A stretch of 33,743 bases of DNA, taken from NCBI GenBank assembly GCA_029218505.1, contig JAQXRL010000379.1:1-33743 (forward strand). The letters are read 5' to 3'. Shown here in pieces: positions 26,059-33,743 of this stretch. The stretch comes from Eubacteriales bacterium (GTDB lineage Bacteria > Bacillota > Clostridia > Christensenellales > Aristaeellaceae). A model generated the notes under the pieces. That model was not told the origin of the DNA, did no database searches, and saw only the letters and a program-made list of their open reading frames with translations. Each line of letters begins with the position of its first letter. The first letter of the stretch is position 1. Position numbers and translations under genes: made by a program.

Positions 26059-28263
26059 ATGGCAATGCGGCGGCGGACGTCGTATTTCTGGTTCATTCTC
26101 AGAAACTATCTGTTGGCGGTGCTGCTGCCGGTGCTGATTTTGTGCTTCATGCTGTATCGCGTGGGCGTGGTGGAGTTGTTGCAGGCGGGTCGCTCCAGCC
26201 GGGCGGCCCACTTGAACACCGTGGCCGCCGTATTGGATCAACGCATGGCGGAGTTTTCCGATATCGCCATGCTGATGTCCATGGAGGATTCGCTGTTGGG
26301 AATTTCGGATCATTTGAGCACAGAAGAGGCGATCGCGGTGATACAGCGCTTGGCCCGCTATACCAGCACGAATGCCTTTTTCCACAAAATCATTATTATG
26401 CGGGAGGGCGTAAGCCTGATCTATACCTCTCAGGGAACCTTGTCCCGACAGGTTCTCTATCAGGATTTTTTGCATTTATCCGGCGAAGAGGCGTTGCTGT
26501 TTGAGGAATGCGAAGCATCCGCGGAAAGCCGAATTCAGTATTTCCCAACGGCGGATTTGGTCATTCGGTTTGTGCCCTTTCCTCTTTTGAATTCGGTCAA
26601 AAAAGGTTGCGCCGCGTATGTGATGGAAAAGACGCAATTGATGGGTCTGATGGAGCTTTGCCTGGACGAACCGGATTGCGCGCTGTTGCTGGCGGATTCC
26701 GAAAACCGCTTGCTTTACGGCTACAATGCGCTAGGGCTGGAATTGGATATCCAGGCGATTCGGGAAAATCAGGCGAATGCCTATGTGAACGTGGATGGCG
26801 TCCGGTGCATGTTATCCTGCCAAACCATATCGGAGGCGGGGTGGACGATCCTTTGGCTTAGACCCATGGCAGCTTTTGTGGAGGATATGCGGCTGAGCGT
26901 GATTGTGACCGGCACGGCGGCAGCGCTGATCATTGCCGGGCTGCTCATTATCACCCTGGCGCGCAGCCAGTATCGGCCCATTCACCGTCTTAGCAGCCTT
27001 TCCGGGAAGAACTCACCCAACGAATTGGTCAACATCCAGCGAGCCGTATGCGAATACAGGGATGTATTAAACAAAGTGGACCGGCAGCGGCAGCAGCTGC
27101 GGGACAATTTGATGCTGCGGTTGCTGGGAGGCGAGGCGTTTTCCCAGCAGGAACTCAGGCAAATGTGCGATGCGTTGGAATTCTTCCGGGACGGTCAGGA
27201 AGCCGTGGTGGTGTTGGCGCAGTTTGCGGCGGCGAATGCGCAGACCGTGCGCTCGGAAGCGGAACGCCGCATGTTCGCGGACAACGAAGGCTGCGTGCTG
27301 TGCATGGGAGAGGGCATCTGCATGATTTGTTCGAAGGATGGCGAGGACCAGCTGCAAAGCGATCTTTACGAGTTTGAGCAATGGTTTTTGAATACCTGGG
27401 GGTGCGTTGTGCGGTTTGGCATCAGCAACAGCCACCCTTTGTACAAGCTGTCCACCGGACTGCTGGAGGCTCAGACGGCCCTTTGTCAAACCAAGGCAAC
27501 CCGGCCGGACAATATGGCCTTCTATCAGGATGCCCGGGTAACGCCGCCGCAATTGGATGAAAACGCTCGACGGAACGAACATCGTTTTGCCTGTAGTTTG
27601 CGCCAGGGAGATGAGGCGATGGCGCTTCAGGCGTTGGATCAATGGCTGGAATGCCTGCGGGGGCAGGATTTCGGGCGTTCCATGCAGATTTATTACCAGT
27701 TTCGCATTGCCGAAACCATTGCGCATGTGGTTACCGACGATGCCGTGGCGGGGTATTTGAGCGCGGCGGATTTTGAAAAAATGTCTCCCCTTCTGACCAG
27801 CACGCTTACAAATGTTTCGTTGGAAGAATTTGCCCAATGCGCTCAGGAAATTGTCGGCAACGTGTGCGGCATCATGCGCGCGGTGGAACAGCGCAAACAG
27901 CAAAATCAGCGCCAGGTGGCGTGCGCATGGGTGCATGACAACCTGTCAAACCCTGAACTCTCTTTGGAGCTTCTTAGCAGCGACATGGGCTGTTCTCCGG
28001 CCTATTGGAGCCGTTTCTTCCGGGAACGAATCGGGATTAACTTCAACGACTATGTTTGGAATCTGAGATGCGAAACATGCAAACGGCTCTTGACCCAGAC
28101 CTCGCTGCCCATCAAACAGATTGTACAGGACGTGGGATACGTGGACGCTTCCAGCTTTACGCGTCGTTTCCGCCAACAGGAAGGCGTGACGCCAGGACAG
28201 TATCGGGAACAGCATCCGGAAAAGGAATGCGCGGACAACGGGCCTCCTCAAGCGCGTTTGTAA
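26059..28263 (+). CDS. Membrane-anchored AraC-family transcriptional regulator
   Basis: N-terminal TM NYLLAVLLPVLILCFMLY, second TM VIVTGTAAALIIAGLLIITLA, C-terminal AraC HTH (SLELLSSDMGCSPAYWSRFFRERIGINFNDYVWNLRCETCKRLL...VGYVDASSFTRRFRQQEGVTPGQYRE). Confidence 0.9.
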   Translation: MAMRRRTSYFWFILRNYLLAVLLPVLILCFMLYRVGVVELLQAGRSSRAAHLNTVAAVLDQRMAEFSDIAMLMSMEDSLLGISDHLSTEEAIAVIQRLARYTSTNAFFHKIIIMREGVSLIYTSQGTLSRQVLYQDFLHLSGEEALLFEECEASAESRIQYFPTADLVIRFVPFPLLNSVKKGCAAYVMEKTQLMGLMELCLDEPDCALLLADSENRLLYGYNALGLELDIQAIRENQANAYVNVDGVRCMLSCQTISEAGWTILWLRPMAAFVEDMRLSVIVTGTAAALIIAGLLIITLARSQYRPIHRLSSLSGKNSPNELVNIQRAVCEYRDVLNKVDRQRQQLRDNLMLRLLGGEAFSQQELRQMCDALEFFRDGQEAVVVLAQFAAANAQTVRSEAERRMFADNEGCVLCMGEGICMICSKDGEDQLQSDLYEFEQWFLNTWGCVVRFGISNSHPLYKLSTGLLEAQTALCQTKATRPDNMAFYQDARVTPPQLDENARRNEHRFACSLRQGDEAMALQALDQWLECLRGQDFGRSMQIYYQFRIAETIAHVVTDDAVAGYLSAADFEKMSPLLTSTLTNVSLEEFAQCAQEIVGNVCGIMRAVEQRKQQNQRQVACAWVHDNLSNPELSLELLSSDMGCSPAYWSRFFRERIGINFNDYVWNLRCETCKRLLTQTSLPIKQIVQDVGYVDASSFTRRFRQQEGVTPGQYREQHPEKECADNGPPQARL

Positions 28264-28502
28264 TTGGAATCTTGCGCCGGAACGTGGGCGGCAGCGCCTC
28301 TGCGAAGGGCGTCCGCCCCGGGCAGCGCGTGCTTTTCGGGTTCGGAGAGAAGCGGCATAGCCACGGCGCAACAGGAATCGGGAAAACCTTCCCGGCATCC
28401 GGGGAGTGCAAGAGGAACAGTGCAAGGCGGAAAGCCACGGATTCAGTCCGAACCGCAGGGAAAACTCATGTTTTCTTTCTCTGTGCAGGTTTCGACGCCT
28501 GA

Positions 28503-28531
28503 GCATACCGCAACGCCACCGGTCATATGCT
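28503..28531 (+). promoter_or_regulatory. Candidate SigE-type promoter GCATACC-N14-CATATGCT upstream of spoIVA
   Basis: Resembles the sporulation sigma-E -35/-10 pattern; positioned 33 nt before the spoIVA ATG. Confidence 0.4.
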
Positions 28532-28563
28532 GAAAAAGAAAAAGCAGGCGGGAGGCGTGTTCC

Positions 28564-30042
28564 ATGGATCAAACGACACTATACCGGGATATCGCCGGGC
28601 GTTGCGACGGGGACGTCTATTTGGGCGTCGTGGGGCCTGTGCGCACCGGAAAATCGACGTTCATCAAGCGGTTCATGGAGCTGCTTGTGCTTCCGAACAT
28701 CGATGGAGAACATCGCAGGGAGCGCGCTGTGGATGAATTGCCACAGAGCGGCGCGGGACGAACGATTATGACCACCCAGCCCAAATTTGTGCCCAATGAG
28801 GCGGTTTCCGTGCGTTTGCGGGATGAAGCCACCGTGCGCGTGCGGCTGGTGGACTGCGTAGGTTATCTCATTCCGGGCGTATTGGGCTTGAACGAAGGGG
28901 AAGAGGCGCGCATGGTGCGCACGCCGTGGTTTGATCATGACATTCCCTTTGAGGAAGCGGCGGAAATCGGAACCCGAAAGGTAATTCAGGAGCATTCCAC
29001 CATCGGCGCCGTGATCACAACCGATGGGAGCATCGTGGAAATGCCCAGAAGCGCTTATGCCGAAGCGGAAGAACGGGTAATTTCGGAACTCAAGGCGCTG
29101 GGGAAGCCCTTCGTGGTGGTGCTCAATTCCATCAATCCGGATTCGCCGGATACATCCCGGCTTCGGGATGCGCTTACGGGCAAATATGGCGTGCCGGTAA
29201 TGGCGATGGACGTAATGAACATGCGCATCGAGGATGTAAACGCTTTGCTGGAAAACGTGCTGTTTGAATTTCCTTTGAGCGAATTGCGCATTTCCGCGCC
29301 TTCCTGGCTCACGTCCCTGCCCGAGGATCACTGGTTGGGAAAGGCGGTTTTTTCCGCCGTGCGGGAAGCGGCAGAGGACATGGGGCGAGTGCGGGATCAC
29401 GGCCTTTTGCGAAGCGCGCTGAACGAATGCGAATATGTGGAAGACATGGCCTTGGTGGAAATTTCTTTGAACGACGGCACGGCAGAATACCGCATGACCA
29501 TGAAGGACGGACTGTTTTACAAGGTGCTGGGCGAGGCTTGCGGCGAGCCGATTGAAGGCGAAGAGTATCTGTTTTCGCTCATGGGCGAATTGGTGAAGGC
29601 AAAGCGGGAATACGATCGGGTGGCGGACGCATTGGAGGCGGTGCGCACGACCGGGTATGGCATGGTGGCCCCGGCAATGGACGAATTAACCCTCAGGGAA
29701 CCGGAAATCGTGAAACAGGGCGCTCATTTCGGCGTGCGCCTCAAGGCCAGCGCGCCTTCGCTGCACTTCATTCGCGTGGACATCCAAACGGAGGTCAGCC
29801 CGATTGTGGGAACGGAGAAACAATCCGAAGAATTGGTGCAATATTTGCTGAGTGAATTCGAGAACAACAAGGCGGGAATCTGGTCCACGGAGATTTTTGG
29901 GAAATCCCTGGACGATTTGGTTCGGGAAGGCTTAAGCAACAAATTGACCCGCATGCCGGAGGACGTGCGCATGAAAATACAGGAATCTTTGCAAAAAATC
30001 ATCAACGAAGGCAGTGGCGGGATGATCTGTATACTTCTGTAA
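28564..30042 (+). CDS. spoIVA: Stage IV sporulation protein A (spore coat morphogenetic ATPase)
   Basis: 492 aa; VYLGVVGPVRTGKSTFIKRFMELLVLPNI Walker A and full-length characteristic sequence ending GGMICILL. Confidence 0.97.
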   Translation: MDQTTLYRDIAGRCDGDVYLGVVGPVRTGKSTFIKRFMELLVLPNIDGEHRRERAVDELPQSGAGRTIMTTQPKFVPNEAVSVRLRDEATVRVRLVDCVGYLIPGVLGLNEGEEARMVRTPWFDHDIPFEEAAEIGTRKVIQEHSTIGAVITTDGSIVEMPRSAYAEAEERVISELKALGKPFVVVLNSINPDSPDTSRLRDALTGKYGVPVMAMDVMNMRIEDVNALLENVLFEFPLSELRISAPSWLTSLPEDHWLGKAVFSAVREAAEDMGRVRDHGLLRSALNECEYVEDMALVEISLNDGTAEYRMTMKDGLFYKVLGEACGEPIEGEEYLFSLMGELVKAKREYDRVADALEAVRTTGYGMVAPAMDELTLREPEIVKQGAHFGVRLKASAPSLHFIRVDIQTEVSPIVGTEKQSEELVQYLLSEFENNKAGIWSTEIFGKSLDDLVREGLSNKLTRMPEDVRMKIQESLQKIINEGSGGMICILL

Positions 30043-30065
30043 CGTTAAGTTTGTTAAATTCACTA

Positions 30066-30094
30066 TTGATTTACGAGGCAAAATTGTGTATAAT
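30066..30094 (+). promoter_or_regulatory. SigA-type promoter TTGATT-N17-TATAAT for darA-holB-ricT
   Basis: Hexamers at 30066-30071 and 30089-30094, upstream of darA. Confidence 0.75.
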
Positions 30095-30126
30095 AGAGAC
30101 GGGAACAATGCAGGGAGGTACGAAGA

Positions 30127-30456
30127 ATGAAGTTAATTATTGCAATCGTTCAGGATGAAGACGCTTCCCGTCTGATCAGTCAGCTGATGAACGAAGGCTA
30201 TGGCGTTACAAAACTGGCCACGACCGGCGGCTTCCTGCGCTCCGGCAACACCACGCTGCTGGTTGGCGTGGATGATGAACGGTATGACGGCGCTATGGCG
30301 GTCATCGAAAAGGTTTGCAAAAGCCGCAAACAAATCGCGCCTTCTCCATCGCCGATGTCTGGCACGGCGGGCGTATATGTGCCCTATCCCATTGAGGTAA
30401 TGGTTGGCGGCGCCACGATTTTTGTGATGAACGTGGAACATTTTGTAAAGATTTAG
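30127..30456 (+). CDS. darA: Cyclic-di-AMP receptor (PII-like, DarA/PstA/YaaQ family)
   Basis: 109 aa MKLIIAIVQDEDASRLISQLMNEGYGVTKLATTGGFLRSGNTTLLVGV, matches the family pattern. Confidence 0.95.
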   Translation: MKLIIAIVQDEDASRLISQLMNEGYGVTKLATTGGFLRSGNTTLLVGVDDERYDGAMAVIEKVCKSRKQIAPSPSPMSGTAGVYVPYPIEVMVGGATIFVMNVEHFVKI

Positions 30457-30467
30457 GAAGAACCAAT

Positions 30468-31409
30468 GTGAAACTAACGGATTTCGTTGGAAATGGGGAA
30501 ATGCTGGAACAGTTAATGCGTTCGGCACGTGCCGGGCGCATTGTTCATGCGCTTCTGTTTGCCGGCGCTTCCGGGGCCGGAAAGCGCACCGCCGCGAAAT
30601 TGTTTGTGCAGGCCTTGTATTGTACCGGCGCGGAAAAGCCCTGCGGCGCATGTCCGGCCTGTCGCCGGGTCGCGGAAAATACCCATCCGGATGTGCATGT
30701 GGTGCGGCCGGACGGGCGCAGCATTTTGGTGGAGCAGATTCGGGCCTTGATTGATGCGGTTTCCGCAATGCCATATGAGGGCGGTTTTCATACGGTCATC
30801 ATCGAACAGGCCGACAGGATGACGGATAGCGCCCAAAATGCACTGTTAAAAACGCTGGAAAACCCCGTGGTGCCGGTGATGTTTTTTCTGCTGTCGGAAT
30901 CCGTGGGCGGGATGCTGCCGACGGTGCAGTCCCGATGCCAGATTGTGCGGTTCCGTGCGCTTACCACAGAAGAATGCAAAGGCGTCCTGCTGAAACGTGG
31001 CATGGAAGTTCGCCGCGCGGAGCTGCTGGCGGGGCTTTCCGGCGGTTCGGTGGGCAGGGCGCTTGAAATGGATGCGGATGAGGAATACTTTCCCTTGCGG
31101 GAACGGGTGATCAAATCCTTAAAAACCTTGAAGGGCCCCGGCAGTGTCGCCGCAGCTGCATTCGTGCTGTCGGCGGACAAGGAAAAAAGCGGCGACGTAT
31201 TGGAGATTATGGAAACGCTTGCCCGGGACAGGATGGCGGTGGAAAACGGTGCGCCAGCCTTTGGACAGGAAGAAGCCGTTCCGCGGATTCCCGGAGTGAA
31301 TGGAGAGACGCTGCTGATGGGCGTAATGGAGATGCGCCGGAAGCTGCGTTCCAATGTATCATGGCAAAATGCGCTGGAGGAGATGTATTTTCGAATTTGT
31401 GCGCTTTGA
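30468..31409 (+). CDS. holB: DNA polymerase III subunit delta'
   Basis: ALLFAGASGAGKRTAAKLFVQAL, C-GACPAC zinc module (CGACPACRRVAENTHPDVHVV), ADRMTDSAQNALLKTLENP, QSRCQIVRF. Confidence 0.95.
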   Translation: MKLTDFVGNGEMLEQLMRSARAGRIVHALLFAGASGAGKRTAAKLFVQALYCTGAEKPCGACPACRRVAENTHPDVHVVRPDGRSILVEQIRALIDAVSAMPYEGGFHTVIIEQADRMTDSAQNALLKTLENPVVPVMFFLLSESVGGMLPTVQSRCQIVRFRALTTEECKGVLLKRGMEVRRAELLAGLSGGSVGRALEMDADEEYFPLRERVIKSLKTLKGPGSVAAAAFVLSADKEKSGDVLEIMETLARDRMAVENGAPAFGQEEAVPRIPGVNGETLLMGVMEMRRKLRSNVSWQNALEEMYFRICAL

Positions 31410-31430
31410 GATATTTTAGGAGGAAACAAT

Positions 31431-32570
31431 ATGGCGACGGTAATCGGCGTTCGCTTCAAAAAGGCGGGCAAGGTATATTATTTTGATCCGACGGACGTGT
31501 GGCCCAAGCCGGGAGACGACGTCATCGTGGAGACCGCCCGGGGAATCGAGTTTGGAGAAGTTGTGACGGGCGCGCGCAGTGTGGACGATCAGCAGATTGT
31601 TCCGCCGCTCAAAAAAGTGCTTCGCCTTGCCACGGAAGAGGACAAGCGCCGGGCGGAATTCAACACGCAACGGGAAAAAACCGCTTTCAGCGTTTGCCAG
31701 GAAAAAATCGCCCGGCATAAGTTGGATATGAAACTGGTGAGCGTAGAATACACGTTCGACAATTCCAAAATCATTTTCTATTTTACGGCAAACGGCCGCG
31801 TGGATTTCCGGGAACTGGTAAAGGACCTTGCTGCGGTGTTCAAAATGCGCATCGAACTGCGTCAAATCGGCGTGCGGGACGAAGCGAAGATGTTGGGCGG
31901 ATTGGGCTCCTGCGGCAGACCCATCTGCTGCGGCGCGTTTCTGGGGGATTTTCAGCCCGTGTCCATCAAAATGGCCAAGGAGCAGAATTTATCGCTGAAT
32001 CCCACGAAGATTTCCGGACAATGCGGCCGGCTGATGTGCTGTCTCAAATATGAACAGGACAATTATGAGCAAACGTTGAAGCGATTGCCGAAAATTGGTC
32101 GAGACATCGTGACGCCGGAGGGCACAGGCGTGCTCATGGAAATCAACGTGATTCGGGAACAGGTGAAGGTGAGATTGCGGCAGGCGGATGATACGTTTGT
32201 CGTAAAGGAATTTGCCGTTGACGACGTGCGCATTCCGGGACCGGAAGATGCCGCTGCGGTTCGGGAAGCGCCCAAGCAGCAGGAGCCATCCAAGGAGAAG
32301 CGCACGATGGACAAAGCCGATGGGGAAGAGGCGGAACAGGAGGAGAAGCGCAAGCGGTATCCGCGGCAAAAGGCGACAAAGAACCTGAGCACGGCGCAGT
32401 TCCTGGAAAAAATGCAAGGCGAAAAAGCGCCGGAAAAACCCAGGGAACCGGGGCAGGGCCGCAAGAATCGCCGCAAAGAAGGCCAGAGCGGAACCGCCAT
32501 GCCGCCAGCGCCGGCTTCAACAGAAACGCCTGCGGCAGCCAAAATAAATTCGGAAAAGAATGTGGAGTGA
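31431..32570 (+). CDS. ricT: PSP1-domain protein RicT/YaaT with a long charged C-terminal tail
   Basis: LGGLGSCGRPICCGAFLGDFQPVSIKMAKEQNLSLNPTKISGQCGRLMCCLKYE signature; gene order darA-holB-ricT conserved in Bacillota. Confidence 0.95.
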   Translation: MATVIGVRFKKAGKVYYFDPTDVWPKPGDDVIVETARGIEFGEVVTGARSVDDQQIVPPLKKVLRLATEEDKRRAEFNTQREKTAFSVCQEKIARHKLDMKLVSVEYTFDNSKIIFYFTANGRVDFRELVKDLAAVFKMRIELRQIGVRDEAKMLGGLGSCGRPICCGAFLGDFQPVSIKMAKEQNLSLNPTKISGQCGRLMCCLKYEQDNYEQTLKRLPKIGRDIVTPEGTGVLMEINVIREQVKVRLRQADDTFVVKEFAVDDVRIPGPEDAAAVREAPKQQEPSKEKRTMDKADGEEAEQEEKRKRYPRQKATKNLSTAQFLEKMQGEKAPEKPREPGQGRKNRRKEGQSGTAMPPAPASTETPAAAKINSEKNVE

Positions 32571-32605
32571 CCACGAATTTTTCCTGAGAAAAATGAAAAA
32601 AAGGC

Positions 32606-32634
32606 TGTACAATCGAGGTCAGTTGTGTTATAAT
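32606..32634 (+). promoter_or_regulatory. SigA-type promoter TGTACA-N17-TATAAT
   Basis: Hexamers at 32606-32611 and 32629-32634. Confidence 0.72.
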
Positions 32635-32640
32635 ACGGTC

Positions 32641-32756
32641 AGCCCCGATAGAACGATCTTAATCCGTATCCCTCCGGTGGATTTGCTACCGATGCCAGGA
32701 CTCGGTTACTAAGACAGGTCATCGTATGGGCAGACACAATTAGGAGGGTTTTTTCC
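32641..32756 (+). other. Putatively structured 5' leader of the zinc-ribbon gene
   Basis: ~115 nt non-coding between promoter and ATG; CCCTCC (32670-32675) complementary to SD GGAGGG (32743-32748); hairpin CGGTGG-ATTTG-CTACCG; alternative ACCGA/TCGGT pairing. Confidence 0.5.
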
Positions 32757-33050
32757 ATGTTCGAAGACAAGACTTTGGTTTGCCGTGAGTGCGGCGCGGA
32801 ATTCGTTTTCACCGCTTCTGAGCAGCAGTTCTATGCCGACAAGGGCTTCCAGAACGAGCCTGGTCGTTGCCCGGCTTGCCGTGCAGCTCGCCGTCAATCC
32901 AACGGTGGTGCTCGCGGTGGTGAGCGTCAGATGTACGATGTGATCTGCGATGGTTGCGGACAGCCCACCCAGGTTCCCTTCCAGCCCCGCGGAGATCGTC
33001 CGGTGTATTGCCGCGCGTGCTTTGAGGCCCAGCGTCAGAGCCGTTTCTAA
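32757..33050 (+). CDS. Small double zinc-ribbon (four CxxC) protein
   Basis: 97 aa with VCRECG / RCPACR and ICDGCG / YCRACF; TAGGAGGG SD. Confidence 0.9.
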   Translation: MFEDKTLVCRECGAEFVFTASEQQFYADKGFQNEPGRCPACRAARRQSNGGARGGERQMYDVICDGCGQPTQVPFQPRGDRPVYCRACFEAQRQSRF

Positions 33051-33063
33051 GTTGATTCGCCCG

Positions 33064-33095
33064 AAAGGTTCTCGTGAAAGCGAGAACCTTTTTTT
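33064..33095 (+). terminator. Rho-independent terminator of the zinc-ribbon gene
   Basis: AAAGGTTCTCG-TGAAAG-CGAGAACCTTT followed by T run. Confidence 0.95.
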
Positions 33096-33241
33096 GTACC
33101 AGGAAACCCTGCGCCAGGCGTGGGGTTCGCTAGAGTTTCAGCGGTAAAGAAGGAAGAAAAACTCCTTTTGCGAAAATGGAGATGCGGTCTGGCAACTGCA
33201 TGACGTAGAGCAAAAGGAGATCATGCTCTTCGGCGAACAAG

Positions 33242-33294
33242 AAAACGGAGCATCCTATATCTTGTCGTCAGACGATATACAACGCTCCGTTTTT
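33242..33294. terminator. Composite, possibly bidirectional terminator
   Basis: Outer stem AAAACGGAGC / GCTCCGTTTT; inner TATATC/GATATA and GTC/GAC. Confidence 0.75.
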
Positions 33295-33310
33295 CTGGCG
33301 AAGACCGACT

Positions 33311-33743
33311 TCAGCGGTTTATCATTCCTTCGGCAGCCTGCATAAGAATTTTCTGGATTTGAGACGCGTCTATGGCGGAGGGAGCGACGCCTGCACGAGC
33401 AGCCAATGCCGCCGCGATGCCGGCAGCCTCGCCCATGCCTACGCAGATGGGCATGGCCCGATAGTTGGAATGGGCCATGTGGGATCCGGAGATGTTCCGG
33501 CCTGCCAGCAGCAATCCTTCGATGCCTTCCGGAAGCAGGCAGCGGTAGGGAATGGTATAGCTGTTTCCCTTGGGAAAGTATTTTTGTACGCCGGTCTTGT
33601 CCAGCCCTGCGCCGGAAATGTTGTGCACGTCAAAGTTGAAACAGGCGTCCCGGACAACCCAGTCCGGGAATACGCGCTTGTCCAAAATGTCCTGCATGGA
33701 TAGCGTATAGCGGCCGCGGAAGTGCCGGGTTTCCCGCACGCCC
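33311..33743 (-). CDS. FAD-dependent oxidoreductase, C-terminal part (truncated by window edge)
   Basis: RETRHFRGRYTLSMQDIL, GIEGLLLAGRNISGSHMAHSNYRAMPICVGMGEAAGIAAALAA; reading frame stays open to the window end. Confidence 0.85.
   Translation of the reverse strand, partial: GVRETRHFRGRYTLSMQDILDKRVFPDWVVRDACFNFDVHNISGAGLDKTGVQKYFPKGNSYTIPYRCLLPEGIEGLLLAGRNISGSHMAHSNYRAMPICVGMGEAAGIAAALAARAGVAPSAIDASQIQKILMQAAEGMINR

Noticed and set aside
22872-26096. 1074-aa minus-strand ORF spanning SBP, glycosidase and the AraC start
   Set aside because: Antisense to three well-supported genes, crosses their boundaries, has low-complexity Arg/His/Gln-rich composition and no recognisable domain; expected from codon bias of the sense genes.
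28381-28470. Possible c-di-GMP or cobalamin riboswitch upstream of spoIVA (GTGCAAGGCGGAAAGCCACGG resembles GEMM core)
   Set aside because: Core motifs required for either class are incomplete in order and sequence; similarity is superficial by eye. An Infernal/Rfam scan would settle it.
33148-33345. Open frame RRKKNSFCENGDAVWQLHDVEQKEIMLFGEQENGASYILSSDDIQRSVFLAKTDFSGLSFLRQPA between terminators
   Set aside because: No start codon near its beginning, passes through the composite terminator and overlaps the end of the oppositely oriented oxidoreductase; could be a decayed fragment but not supportable.
1-33743. tRNA, rRNA, CRISPR array, transposase, integrase or phage genes
   Set aside because: None seen: no repeat-spacer pattern, no recognisable transposase/integrase ORF and no RNA gene signature on either strand by eye.

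Overview
The window looks like a chromosomal segment of a spore-forming Clostridia-type Bacillota. From about 1 to 28.3 kb it is a carbohydrate-utilisation region; from about 28.5 to 33.1 kb it is a core block (spoIVA, darA/yaaQ, holB, ricT/yaaT, a small zinc-ribbon protein). A truncated FAD-oxidoreductase lies at the right edge. Three import/catabolism modules are visible. Module A (~1-11.6 kb): a minus-strand operon (MBL-fold hydrolase, Ldh2-type dehydrogenase, HpaI-type aldolase, 2-hydroxyacid dehydrogenase), a divergent GH36-like glycosidase, a LacI-family regulator, and an SBP/permease/permease/aldo-keto reductase operon. LacI/cre-type palindromes sit at three of its promoters. Module B (~12-20.5 kb): two glycosidase-like genes with an ATGA overlap, divergent from a membrane AraC-type regulator, an SBP and two LplB/LplC-type permeases. 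Module C (~20.6-28.3 kb): LplB/LplC-type permeases, an SBP, a propeller-type glycosidase and a second membrane AraC regulator. No ABC ATPase is encoded with any module, and none of the three SBPs has a visible lipobox. The best leads are the shared operator set with the catabolic operon it controls, a leader with an anti-SD and alternative pairings before the zinc-ribbon gene, and hairpin-rich non-coding gaps at 11.6-12.0 kb and 33.1-33.3 kb. I saw no rRNA, tRNA, CRISPR array, transposase or phage gene. All family calls come from reading the protein sequences by eye; no database search was run.
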